This document shows positions 25,964 through 34,325 of a stretch of 41,670 nucleotides of DNA, piece after piece. This DNA comes from Chitinophagaceae bacterium (GTDB lineage: Bacteria; Bacteroidota; Bacteroidia; Chitinophagales; Chitinophagaceae). The first letter of the stretch is position 1, and every line of letters starts with the position of its first letter. The notes beneath the pieces are model-generated. The model did not search any database and was not told where the DNA came from. It was given only the letters and a program-made list of their open reading frames with translations. The stretch lies in contig JANWIJ010000108.1 in NCBI GenBank assembly GCA_025449935.1, positions 1 to 41,670 on the forward strand. The letters run 5' to 3'. A program made the position numbers and the translations under genes.

Positions 25964-26869
25964 TTAAATCTCTCTGCCCGACTTTGCTTTATTTTCTACC
26001 GGGGTTACTTTATAACCTTCTTTGCGCAATAAGCTGATCACCCCGTTATTCCCTGGTAAATGCCCGGCTCCCACAGCAATTACCAATGATTTATCAGCCA
26101 GCAGGGTCTTTAATTTGATCACCCAGTTGCGGTTGCGGTTGCCTAGCAATATATCATCATACTGCATCATACCGTCGCTGCTCTTGCTGATCATTTTACC
26201 CAGTTTTTCCAGGTCCTGTTCCTTATAAGCTTTCATCATCTCCCTGAACTCCCTATCTCCCGCTGATTCCTGGTCACCGGCCGTAATGCTTTTCAATAAT
26301 TCCTGTGCCTGCAGCTTATACGGAATGCTGTCAAATACGCTCATCTGGTAAGCCATGGTTTCCAGCCCTTCTATTCTTTTTCCTTTTGCTTTTGCCTCCT
26401 CCATGATGAGTTGTTCCATCGCCACATTGTCTTCGCAGGCCATGCTGGATTCCATCAGCAGTGAAGAAGCCAGCAGCGGTTTGTACGTTTCCAGTACTGA
26501 AAAAGGAAGCAGGGAACTTTTTGTTTCAAAATATTCTTTGACAATTTTATATTCTTCGGGGCTGAGCAGGTCGGCGAGAGTGGTGTCATCATTCATTTTC
26601 ATTTTTGACATAGCTCCCAGCAATTCAAAAAGATTGTCCATGTCCAGTTCCAGGTAAACGCGGTCGGCCTTTTCGATGGCTGTCCGCAGGTTCTGGCTGA
26701 GATAGGCATCTTCCTTGCACAGGATATGAATAGTGCCAAAAAGATAAGAAGGCTTTTCCAGCCCGTTGCCGCTGATCTTCCAGAGCAGTGTATTATTTTC
26801 CTTATTGGATTGGGCAAAACTGGTAAGGGCCAGGAGACTCACTAATAATCCCGCACTAAATCGTTTCAT
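25964..26869 (-). CDS. TraB/GumN family protein
   Basis: The protein has 301 residues, with a signal peptide (1-20, ending in FAQ). The family's first GxxH motif is G45-T-I-H48 in YLFGTIHIL. It is followed by the conserved glutamate in RVYLELDMDN and the second GxxH in VAVGAGHLPGNNGVISLLRKEGY near the C-terminus. The TraB/GumN (Tiki-like) fold belongs to the EreA/ChaN superfamily, and animal Tiki is a metalloprotease. Bacterial members such as the xanthan-cluster GumN have no proven role. Metal-dependent hydrolase activity is plausible here, but the substrate is unknown. It stands alone. Confidence 0.92.
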   Translation of the reverse strand: MKRFSAGLLVSLLALTSFAQSNKENNTLLWKISGNGLEKPSYLFGTIHILCKEDAYLSQNLRTAIEKADRVYLELDMDNLFELLGAMSKMKMNDDTTLADLLSPEEYKIVKEYFETKSSLLPFSVLETYKPLLASSLLMESSMACEDNVAMEQLIMEEAKAKGKRIEGLETMAYQMSVFDSIPYKLQAQELLKSITAGDQESAGDREFREMMKAYKEQDLEKLGKMISKSSDGMMQYDDILLGNRNRNWVIKLKTLLADKSLVIAVGAGHLPGNNGVISLLRKEGYKVTPVENKAKSGREI

Positions 26870-27054
26870 AAATTAATTTTAAGCAAATTAGGGAAAAGAC
26901 GTTCTATCAATGCAGACAGATGCAGGAATGGTTAATTTCCATGACGGAGCCTGTACAAATACCTGTCCAGATAAGGTTTGATGTCTTTGTGTCAGGATTT
27001 CATTTCCTTACCCCACTTATAGCAGCCGGGTATTTAATATTGAAAACATTGAGC

Positions 27055-28140
27055 TCAGTAAAACACCTCGTTCCAATAGCGGGAAAACCGGGTTCCCCAT
27101 TTTACAAACAATTCTTCCGGCAGGATCGGCAGGCCCAGTTCCTGTTTTATTGCCAGTACGGGCAGGTTGACACCGGCACCCAGTGCTGCGGATATGGTTC
27201 CCTGGACACGGGGATTGATCTCTAAAATAAGAAACTGCCCCGTTGCTGACCGTTTTACCTGTATGCCAATATTGCCATGCAACTGCAGTTCTTTGATGAC
27301 CTGCTGGCAGTAAGTTATAATGGTTTCTTCTTTTACAAATTCTCCTTCCACCGTAATGCCATTGATCATTTTCCTGCGAATCCTGGGGACAACGACAAGG
27401 GTTTCTCCATGTCTGGCCAGGCAATCAACGGAATACTCTTCACCCGGAAGGTATTCGCTCACCAATAATTCGGGGAATGGCGCGGCTGATAAAATACGCA
27501 ACGCATCATCCAGTTTAATATAGGTGGAACTGGGTTTGTAATTAAACAACAGGTCCGCTTCCTCAACCTGTTCACTAAGAATCCGGAACCCCCTGCTGCC
27601 GTTGGAAACAGATGGTTTGAAACAAACGGGTTGCTTTGGGTAGCCCAGTTCATTAACAGCTGCTGTAAACTGCCCGGTGGTTTCTACCACCCGGAATTCG
27701 GGAACCGCTATTTCCCGCCATTGTAAAAATTCATATAGCCTGCTTTTGTTATTGGCTATCTCCAGCGATGCAGTGGGCGATAATAATAATTTAGCCCCGG
27801 CCAATTCAAATTCATTCACACGTCCTGACAAGGGGAGCAATTCCCGGGTCACCAATGGCATGACCACGTGGATGTTCCTTCGCCTGCAAATGGATAGAAC
27901 GGTGTCGGGAAATTCCGGGTCATTTGCAAAAGGAATCGTTTCAAAATCTTTATTCAGGTATTTGCCAACAGCATCGGGGTTTGCATCCGCGACAATAACC
28001 TGGAATGAATTGTTCTGGTACAAACATTTTAGAATACCAGCAGCGCCGGGAGCGCCACCACCCGTCATCAGGATATTGACGGTTTTATTGTCGACACCGG
28101 GTGGAGAACTCAGATCAGTATATTCTTTTTTTTCTGCCAT
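27055..28140 (-). CDS. ATP-grasp enzyme, carbamoyl-phosphate synthase-like
   Basis: The protein has 361 residues. The N-terminal pre-ATP-grasp domain begins NILMTGGGAPGAAGILKCL (residues about 18-36). Next come the ATP-binding stretch ANNKSRLYEFLQWREIAVPEF, the phosphate-loop segment CFKPSVSNGSRGFRIL, the lid-associated LLVSEYLPGEEYSVDCLA, and the metal-binding EINPRVQGT near 310. ATP-grasp ligases join a carboxylate to an amine or thiol via an acyl phosphate. The specific substrates cannot be read off. It lies 15 bases downstream of the UbiD-type decarboxylase gene and is probably in the same transcript. I infer that the two act in the same pathway, but there is no direct evidence. Confidence 0.87.
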   Translation of the reverse strand: MAEKKEYTDLSSPPGVDNKTVNILMTGGGAPGAAGILKCLYQNNSFQVIVADANPDAVGKYLNKDFETIPFANDPEFPDTVLSICRRRNIHVVMPLVTRELLPLSGRVNEFELAGAKLLLSPTASLEIANNKSRLYEFLQWREIAVPEFRVVETTGQFTAAVNELGYPKQPVCFKPSVSNGSRGFRILSEQVEEADLLFNYKPSSTYIKLDDALRILSAAPFPELLVSEYLPGEEYSVDCLARHGETLVVVPRIRRKMINGITVEGEFVKEETIITYCQQVIKELQLHGNIGIQVKRSATGQFLILEINPRVQGTISAALGAGVNLPVLAIKQELGLPILPEELFVKWGTRFSRYWNEVFY

Positions 28141-28155
28141 GACAAAAGAGGATGC

Positions 28156-30081
28156 TCAGGCCACCACGGCCTCTTCACCGTATAGCTGGTCTTTAAATTT
28201 AAGAGAAGGGGAAGGAATAAAAGGACCAATACTCAATTCGCTCCATTTTTTATCGACGGCTTTTATCGTCTCATTGTCGGCTACAATAATATTGGGCCAG
28301 TCGCGGTTGAAATCATCATATTCTTTTGTTTTCCTGGTTCCGTCAAAACCCATGCAGGCGGTATAACCGGGAGACATTGAAGTGTTTCTTTTATTAAGAT
28401 GATGATCTCTTTTGGGATCCAGGTTGTTACAGAACCGCCATAAGGCAGTTGGCAGGTCATGGGCATCCACCGTATGCTCAACGTATAAAATTATCTTTAC
28501 TCCTGCCGTTTCTCTTAATGCTGTGATCCCTTCATGTAATTCTTTGATATGTTCTTTCCGGTTCTTTTTTACCGAAATGACGAGGCAGGGTATGTTTTTT
28601 TTCAGCAACGAAGTATTGACAGCTGCCAGTTCGGGAAAATTATTTTTTAAACTGGATTCGAGGTCTCCTCTTTCCGGGCTATTGACCCCTGGTTTAAAAT
28701 TATCATCCTGTTCTTCTTCAAACTTAAACGTTCCATCGATACACATCTTTCCGCCAAATCCCAGTTTGCTGCAACTATGATCCAGCACATCCATCGGCCC
28801 GGTTGAAAAATAAATATCAGTGGCCGGGTTAAGGTTATTGAAAACATATTTAGCCACCGACTCATAGTTTTGGATGTTCACCTCCCCGTCGGCGAGCACT
28901 AAAATCTTATTGAACATCATCTGCCCGGCTCCCCACATAGCATTCATTACTTTTTGTCCCTGGCCCGCATAATCCTTTTTGATTTTCGTGATTACAAGGT
29001 TATGAAAAACCCCTTCCACGGGCATATCCATATCCACGATCTCCGGGACCATGGTCATTTTTATCGGGGCGAGGAAAATCCGTTCGGTGGCTTTTCCCAG
29101 CCAGGCATCTTCCTGCGGGGGTATGCCCACAATCGTGGCAGGATAAACCGCATTCTTTTTATGGGTGATGGCCGTGATGTGAAACCGGGGATACCAATCC
29201 GGCAGCGAATAATAGCCCGTGTGATCGCCAAAAGGACCTTCCCAGATCATTTCATCCCCAGGATCTACATAGCCTTCGATGATAAAATCCGCATCGGCGG
29301 GGACTTCCACACCGGGCTGTGATATACACCTGACCAGTTCCACTTTTTTCTTTCTTAAAAAACCGGCCAGCATGTATTCATCCACGTTTTCCGGCAAAGG
29401 TGCTGTGGCCGAATAAGCATAGACGGGATCACCCCCCAATGCAACAGCCACGGGCATCCGTTTATTCAGTTTTTTGTATTCAGCAAAATGTTTGGCCGAA
29501 ACCTTGTGTTTATGCCAGTGCATACCCGTCAATGCAGGACCAAAAACCTGCATGCGATACATGCCTACATTCCTTGAGTGGTTGTTTGGATCCTTGGTAT
29601 GAATAATGGGTAGGGTAACAAAGGGACCTCCATCTTTTGGCCAGCAGGTGATCACCGGGAGTTTGGTTATATCAGGTTCTTTCATGATCACTTCCTGGCA
29701 TTCACCTTTCCCTGTTTTTACTTTAGGCATCCAGCTTGCAAACTGGCCCAGTTTAGGGAGCAATTTTAATTTATCGAGTATCCCTTCTTTGGGGGCAGCT
29801 AATAATTTAAAGAGATTTTCAATTTCGCCTGCTACATCGTCAAGGTGGTTCACCCCCAATGCCAGGCACATTCTCTTTTCACTTCCATATGCATTCATCA
29901 GTACGGGGAAATCATAACCGGTATTTTCAAAAAGCAACGCTTTGCCGCCGTTGCCGGATTTACTTACCCGGTCTGTTATCTCGGCCATTTCGAGTTTTGG
30001 ATTTACATAACTACTGATGCGGACCAGTTCGCCGGCTTTTTCCAATGCATCGATAAATTGTTGCTGATTTTTCCAGGCCAT
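28156..30081 (-). CDS. UbiD-family prenylated-FMN decarboxylase
   Basis: The protein has 641 residues, longer than the roughly 500 of E. coli UbiD but near the size of the Bacteroidota form annotated as menaquinone biosynthesis decarboxylase. The prFMN-binding motif N171-x-G-x-Y-R-x-Q178 is present, with Arg176. The active-site segment E281-G-P-F-G-D286-HTGYY is intact. The extra length lies mainly after about residue 445 (SPERGDLESSLKNNF and following). UbiD enzymes remove aromatic or alpha,beta-unsaturated carboxylates and need prFMN made by UbiX, which is not in this window. The possible pathway is quinone synthesis. An ATP-grasp gene follows after 15 bases. Confidence 0.94.
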   Translation of the reverse strand: MAWKNQQQFIDALEKAGELVRISSYVNPKLEMAEITDRVSKSGNGGKALLFENTGYDFPVLMNAYGSEKRMCLALGVNHLDDVAGEIENLFKLLAAPKEGILDKLKLLPKLGQFASWMPKVKTGKGECQEVIMKEPDITKLPVITCWPKDGGPFVTLPIIHTKDPNNHSRNVGMYRMQVFGPALTGMHWHKHKVSAKHFAEYKKLNKRMPVAVALGGDPVYAYSATAPLPENVDEYMLAGFLRKKKVELVRCISQPGVEVPADADFIIEGYVDPGDEMIWEGPFGDHTGYYSLPDWYPRFHITAITHKKNAVYPATIVGIPPQEDAWLGKATERIFLAPIKMTMVPEIVDMDMPVEGVFHNLVITKIKKDYAGQGQKVMNAMWGAGQMMFNKILVLADGEVNIQNYESVAKYVFNNLNPATDIYFSTGPMDVLDHSCSKLGFGGKMCIDGTFKFEEEQDDNFKPGVNSPERGDLESSLKNNFPELAAVNTSLLKKNIPCLVISVKKNRKEHIKELHEGITALRETAGVKIILYVEHTVDAHDLPTALWRFCNNLDPKRDHHLNKRNTSMSPGYTACMGFDGTRKTKEYDDFNRDWPNIIVADNETIKAVDKKWSELSIGPFIPSPSLKFKDQLYGEEAVVA

Positions 30082-30097
30082 AATTAATTAAACTCCG

Positions 30098-30105
30098 CAA
30101 AGGTA
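30098..30105 (-). promoter_or_regulatory. Candidate -7 box for the UbiD gene
   Basis: On the minus strand this reads TACCTTTG, identical to the ndk -7 box, 16 bases upstream of the ATG. It would leave a leader of about 10 bases. No clear -33 TTTG. Nothing else is seen in 30082-30234. Confidence 0.45.
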
Positions 30106-30234
30106 CAACACTGAAAAGGGAATAATGGTTGGGAAAACAGGAACCGGAAAATTGAAAAAATCTTTTCCCGGACTGAAATAAGATGGGTTGACCTATGAAT
30201 CAAAATTTGAATTCCGGTCCAGGAGATGCCGGGA

Positions 30235-31092
30235 TCAGTAAACGTTGACAGGACAACCTGTGCGGTTTTTCCCGCCACCTCTTGCACCATAACCGCTACC
30301 CACCCTGTAAGTAAGATGAATGCCCCCGAAATAGTAATAATCCTTGTTTTTAGCACCTCCACGCTGCGCACCTTTAACAGGATAAACAGGGCTGCCACCG
30401 ACCTCATCTCCCCGGTAAGACATATCAACGGCAAACTGGCCTTTTGCCGCAAGCAGATCAGCCTGGTCCGCATAATTAGTGCTGACGTCATCGAGATAGT
30501 CGGTAAATAATTTTCTCAACCCGCCTTCGATACCTGCCCTGAGGTTATCAGTGATTGCAAATTTTACCCCACCACCAAACGGAATGGCCAGTTGGGTCAG
30601 CTTATATGGTTTGCCGGGATAACCGGTAATACCCTGCCCTTCGGTGCTGAGAGGCTGCAGGAAAACTTTTTGATTATTGTTATTGATATTAAACGCGTAT
30701 GGATTGAAATGAAATAATGCCAGCCCGGCAAAAGCATACGGAGAATATTTGTGTTCATTCATGTTTAATAAATAATATTCACCCAGGACACTAAATTCCA
30801 GGAGCGATGTCTCAAAGGACAAATTCCGGAGTTTCATTTCGTCATCATCACTGAACCGGTCAGCGCCGCCAACTACTGCATAAGTTAAACCACCTCTCAA
30901 CATAATATGGTCGGTGAGTTCGTAATTGCCGGTAATTCCGAGGGCACCGTTTGTTACTTTTTTGGGCAGTATTTTTTCAGTCAGGTCGCCATTATAAGCG
31001 GCAAGTCCGCCAAAGACGCCGATATGCAGCCGTTGCGCAGAAAGAGAAGCTGAGAAAATTAAGAAAACAAATATCAGTTTATACTTATTCAT
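30235..31092 (-). CDS. DUF6089-type outer membrane protein, copy 1
   Basis: The protein has 285 residues, with a signal peptide (1-19, ending SAQ) and an all-beta body consistent with an 8-stranded barrel. Conserved blocks: GVFGGLAAYNGDLTEK, LRGGLTYAVVGGADRF, YSPYAFAGLALFHFNPYAF, QPLSTEGQGITGYPGKPYKLTQLAIPFGGGVKFAI and FTDYLDDVSTNYAD. These correspond one-for-one with blocks in the next gene. DUF6089 barrels are widespread in Bacteroidota; no function is known. The C-terminal 20 residues are Gly/Arg-rich. It lies 98 bases from its paralogue in the same orientation. Confidence 0.85.
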   Translation of the reverse strand: MNKYKLIFVFLIFSASLSAQRLHIGVFGGLAAYNGDLTEKILPKKVTNGALGITGNYELTDHIMLRGGLTYAVVGGADRFSDDDEMKLRNLSFETSLLEFSVLGEYYLLNMNEHKYSPYAFAGLALFHFNPYAFNINNNNQKVFLQPLSTEGQGITGYPGKPYKLTQLAIPFGGGVKFAITDNLRAGIEGGLRKLFTDYLDDVSTNYADQADLLAAKGQFAVDMSYRGDEVGGSPVYPVKGAQRGGAKNKDYYYFGGIHLTYRVGSGYGARGGGKNRTGCPVNVY

Positions 31093-31114
31093 AACCTGGC
31101 TTTAGGCCATACTG

Positions 31115-31122
31115 CAAATTTA
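31115..31122 (-). promoter_or_regulatory. Candidate -7 box for DUF6089 copy 1
   Basis: On the minus strand this reads TAAATTTG (full TAnnTTTG match), 22 bases upstream of the ATG. It suggests that copy 1 has its own promoter and is not read only from copy 2. Confidence 0.4.
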
Positions 31123-31190
31123 AGACCGTAGTATTATTTCTAAGCGGTAAACGTAAAAAAACTGGAATAAGTGTGTAAATCCTGCAGGAT

Positions 31191-32075
31191 TTAATAGCCG
31201 GATACGTTACGGGGACAGCGCTGGCTGGCAACGGTTTTCGTGCCATGAAACAGGTTTCCCAATGAGTGGAGTTTTATTTCAGTATTGAGACCAAAAAAGT
31301 AATACCAATCCATTTCCGAAGGTGTTCCTCTTTGTTCTCCGTGTAAAGGATATTGTGGCATACCTCCCGGTGACTGCCCACCCCGGTAGGCTAACTCAAC
31401 CGCTTTTTCTCCTCTTTCCTGCAGCAGCACATTCCTGTCCACGTAATGGGAACTAACGTCATCAAGGTAATCGGTAAATGTCTTTCGCTGGCTGAATTCA
31501 ATACCGATGCAGATCGCATCTGATATGGCGAACTTTGCTCCTCCTCCAAAAGATAGTGCGAATTGTACCAGGTTATAAGGTTTTTGCTCCGGGTATTGCG
31601 ACAGACCCTGGCCTTCCGTACTCAAGGGTTTCAGGTATGTTTTATTCCCTGCATTATCATAGGTCCACGGGTTAAACTGGAAAACAGCAAGTCCTCCATA
31701 TAAATAAGGAGTAAACCGGCTGGCTGCCATATCAAGTACATTCACTTCCATGCCTGCGTGGGCTTCCTTGATATTGGTGACAACACTGAGGTTTCGGGGT
31801 TTGAGGTATTCCCTGTTCCACCTGTCTGCAGCTTCAATCTTTCCCAGGATAAAGCCTGCCCGCAACGTAAACCAGCGGTTAAGGGGTTTACGTAAAAGCA
31901 GACCCGCAGCAAAATTCGAATGCTTAAATGTAAAACTGTTGGGATTCAGGTCTCCCTGGTAATTGATGGCACCTGTAAAAAGGGAAATGCTTGTCGATTT
32001 GTCCAAATCCTGGGAAAAGGAATTCTTATACAGCAACAACAAGAAAATAACACACAGGGTCTTTCGTGTTTTCAA
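31191..32075 (-). CDS. DUF6089-type outer membrane protein, copy 2
   Basis: The protein has 294 residues, with a signal peptide (1-21, ending in SFSQ) and the same barrel blocks as copy 1: FTGAINYQGDLNPN, TLRAGFILGKIEAADRW, FTPYLYGGLAVFQFNPWTYD, LKPLSTEGQGLSQYPEQKPYNLVQFALSFGGGAKFAI and FTDYLDDVSSHYVD. Both proteins end in a Cys-Pro-x-Asn-Val motif. The start is a TTG at 32075: the in-frame codons upstream run to a TGA without an ATG, and the signal peptide begins immediately after TTG. An ancestral gene duplication is likely. Role unknown. Confidence 0.84.
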   Translation of the reverse strand: MKTRKTLCVIFLLLLYKNSFSQDLDKSTSISLFTGAINYQGDLNPNSFTFKHSNFAAGLLLRKPLNRWFTLRAGFILGKIEAADRWNREYLKPRNLSVVTNIKEAHAGMEVNVLDMAASRFTPYLYGGLAVFQFNPWTYDNAGNKTYLKPLSTEGQGLSQYPEQKPYNLVQFALSFGGGAKFAISDAICIGIEFSQRKTFTDYLDDVSSHYVDRNVLLQERGEKAVELAYRGGQSPGGMPQYPLHGEQRGTPSEMDWYYFFGLNTEIKLHSLGNLFHGTKTVASQRCPRNVSGY

Positions 32076-32212
32076 CGGGTCAGGATTTTGGATTCAGGAC
32101 TATTGGTTCGGAATATTTAACGTCTTTTAAACTAAAATCGTATCCGTTTATCACATATTTTTTTGCCAGGCAGCTGATTTACTTATTTTTAGCGATTGTA
32201 AATCATATAACT

Positions 32213-34255
32213 ATGCGATTATTTTTTCCCGTCCTGGCTGTAAGCACAGCTACGTTTTTTCTTATTTCCTGCAAGAGCCATCCAAAATCTGAAAGCGGCA
32301 AGCCTGATGCGCTGGCCGCAAATATGGATACAACCACAAGCCCGGGGCAGGATTTTTTCCAGTATGCAAATGGCGGGTGGATTAAGAATAACAGTATTCC
32401 CGAGGATCAATCATCCTGGGGTATCGGCAACCTGGTGGTGGAAGAAAACCTGAAACGACTCCGGGAAATAGCCGAAAAGTCTGCTGCTTCTTCGGCAGCC
32501 AAAGGAAGCGCCGAACAAAAGATCGGCGATTTCTGGAGCATGGCAATGGATAGCGTAAAGATCGAAGCAGACGGACTTAAGCCATTGCAACCGCTGCTGG
32601 ATAAAGTAAATTCCATTACGGATGTAAAAAGCCTGGTAGCCACCGTAGCCTTTTTAAAAAAAGCGGGTTCATCCACCCTCTTCAGTGATTTTGTAACACA
32701 GGATGATAAGAACAGTGATGTAATGACTTATAAACTCTGGCAGGGAGGAATTGGCTTGCCGGAGCGGGAGTATTATTTTAAAGCAGACAGCATTACCATT
32801 AATATCCGCACCGCCTATTTAAAGCATATTACCAATATGCTCACGATGGCCGGCGAAGATTCCACGAATGCTGCGGCCGCCGCAAAAAATATCCTGGCAC
32901 TGGAAACAAAACTGGCGCAGGCCAGCCGCAAACTGGAAGACCTCCGGGATCCGTACAGTAACTATAATAAAATGGCCATTTCCGAGCTTGGCAAGATGAA
33001 TGCGGCTGTGAATTGGTCAGATTTCTTAGCCGTTACAGGCGTGAAAGCTATTGATTCAGTCATTGTCGGGCAGCCTGAATTTTTCAAAGCGCTTGATATG
33101 GTCCTAAAAACAGTCCCCATACAGGACTGGAAGAGCTATGTAAAATTCAATGTCATCAGTGATTTTTCGGGAGCGTTGCCAGATAAGTTTGGAGAGGCCG
33201 CATTTAATTTCAACAAACTCTTCAGCGGTGCCAAAGCCAGGAAGCCAAGGTGGAAAAGAGCGATACAGAGCGAAGAGAATGTGATGGGAGAAATGCTGGG
33301 CCAGTTATATGTCAAAGAATTCTTCAATGAAAAAGCAAAGAAGCGGTACGAAGATATGGTAGAAGCAATCCGGGCGGCACTGAAGGACAGGATCGCTGGC
33401 CTGACCTGGATGAGTGACAGTACAAAAGCAAAAGCCTATGCTAAACTGGCTGCGATTAAAAAGAAAGTTGGTTACCCGGATAAATGGAAGGATTTCAGCA
33501 GCATGGAGATCGGCCGCGAAAGCTACCTGCAAAACCTGGTCAGTGCAAATACCTGGTTACATAACTATGAAATGAACAAATTAGGGAAACCTGTTGACCG
33601 CGACGAATGGGGTATGTCTCCCCAGACCTACAATGCTTATTACAATGCTTCCAATAACGAGATCGTCTTACCGGCTGGAATCTTTACCGTACCCGGTTAC
33701 CGGGACGAAGAACTGGATGATGCAACGGTATATGGATATGCCGGCGCTTCCACCATCGGGCATGAGATCATTCATGGATTCGATGATGAAGGCAGGCAGT
33801 TTGATGCCAAAGGCAACCTGGTGAGCTGGTGGACCGCCACAGATGAAGAAGCATTTAAGAAAAGAGCGGAAGTCATGATAAAACAGTTTGATGAATACGA
33901 GCCCTTACCCGGTTACCATATTAATGGCAAAGCAACACTTGGTGAGAATATCGCGGACCTGGGCGGAATTTTACTGGGCATCGAGGCCTACAAAAAAACC
34001 AATGAATACAAAGCCAATAAAAGCATAGCGGGCCTTACTCCCATGCAGCGCTATTTCCTGGGGTATTCTTTAGGCTGGCTTGGGCATATCCGCGAAGAGA
34101 ATTTAAGAAACCGTTTACTGACCGATGTACACTCACCTGCCAGGTACCGGGTAAACGGACCATTTGTGGATGTGGATGAATTCTATTCAACATTTAATAT
34201 CAAACCAGGCGATAGAATGTACCGCGCCGACAGCCTGCGGGTGAAAATCTGGTAA
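32213..34255 (+). CDS. M13 (neprilysin-type) zinc metallopeptidase lipoprotein
   Basis: The protein has 680 residues from the ATG at 32213 (frame open further to 32066). The N-terminus has a lipobox at about Cys17 (TFFLISC), so it is envelope-anchored. The M13_N region includes DTTTSPGQDFFQYANGGWI. The zinc site is H517-E-x-x-H521 in STIGHEIIHGFDDEG, with the third ligand Glu578 in GENIADLGGI. The NAYYNASNNEIVLPAGI substrate-binding motif is present. The C-terminus ends RVKIW, close to the family's usual C-x-V-W. M13 peptidases cleave oligopeptides on the amino side of hydrophobic residues. It appears monocistronic, with a strong terminator downstream. Confidence 0.96.
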   Translation: MRLFFPVLAVSTATFFLISCKSHPKSESGKPDALAANMDTTTSPGQDFFQYANGGWIKNNSIPEDQSSWGIGNLVVEENLKRLREIAEKSAASSAAKGSAEQKIGDFWSMAMDSVKIEADGLKPLQPLLDKVNSITDVKSLVATVAFLKKAGSSTLFSDFVTQDDKNSDVMTYKLWQGGIGLPEREYYFKADSITINIRTAYLKHITNMLTMAGEDSTNAAAAAKNILALETKLAQASRKLEDLRDPYSNYNKMAISELGKMNAAVNWSDFLAVTGVKAIDSVIVGQPEFFKALDMVLKTVPIQDWKSYVKFNVISDFSGALPDKFGEAAFNFNKLFSGAKARKPRWKRAIQSEENVMGEMLGQLYVKEFFNEKAKKRYEDMVEAIRAALKDRIAGLTWMSDSTKAKAYAKLAAIKKKVGYPDKWKDFSSMEIGRESYLQNLVSANTWLHNYEMNKLGKPVDRDEWGMSPQTYNAYYNASNNEIVLPAGIFTVPGYRDEELDDATVYGYAGASTIGHEIIHGFDDEGRQFDAKGNLVSWWTATDEEAFKKRAEVMIKQFDEYEPLPGYHINGKATLGENIADLGGILLGIEAYKKTNEYKANKSIAGLTPMQRYFLGYSLGWLGHIREENLRNRLLTDVHSPARYRVNGPFVDVDEFYSTFNIKPGDRMYRADSLRVKIW

Positions 34256-34277
34256 ACAGGAATTGATATGCAATAAT

Positions 34278-34310
34278 AAAAAAGCTGCCCGTTTGAGGCA
34301 GCTTTTTTTT
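34278..34310. terminator. Bidirectional terminator between the M13 and OmpA genes
   Basis: AAAAAAGCTGCC (34278-34289) and GGCAGCTTTTTT (34297-34308) form a perfect 12-base stem with a 7-base loop. Eight T residues follow on the plus strand and six on the minus strand. It serves both convergent genes. Confidence 0.85.
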
Positions 34311-34325
34311 ATGCTTAAGGCTTTA

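Noticed and set aside
27677-28366. 229-codon plus-strand frame across the UbiD/ATP-grasp junction
   Set aside because: It overlaps two well-supported genes on the other strand and has no motif.
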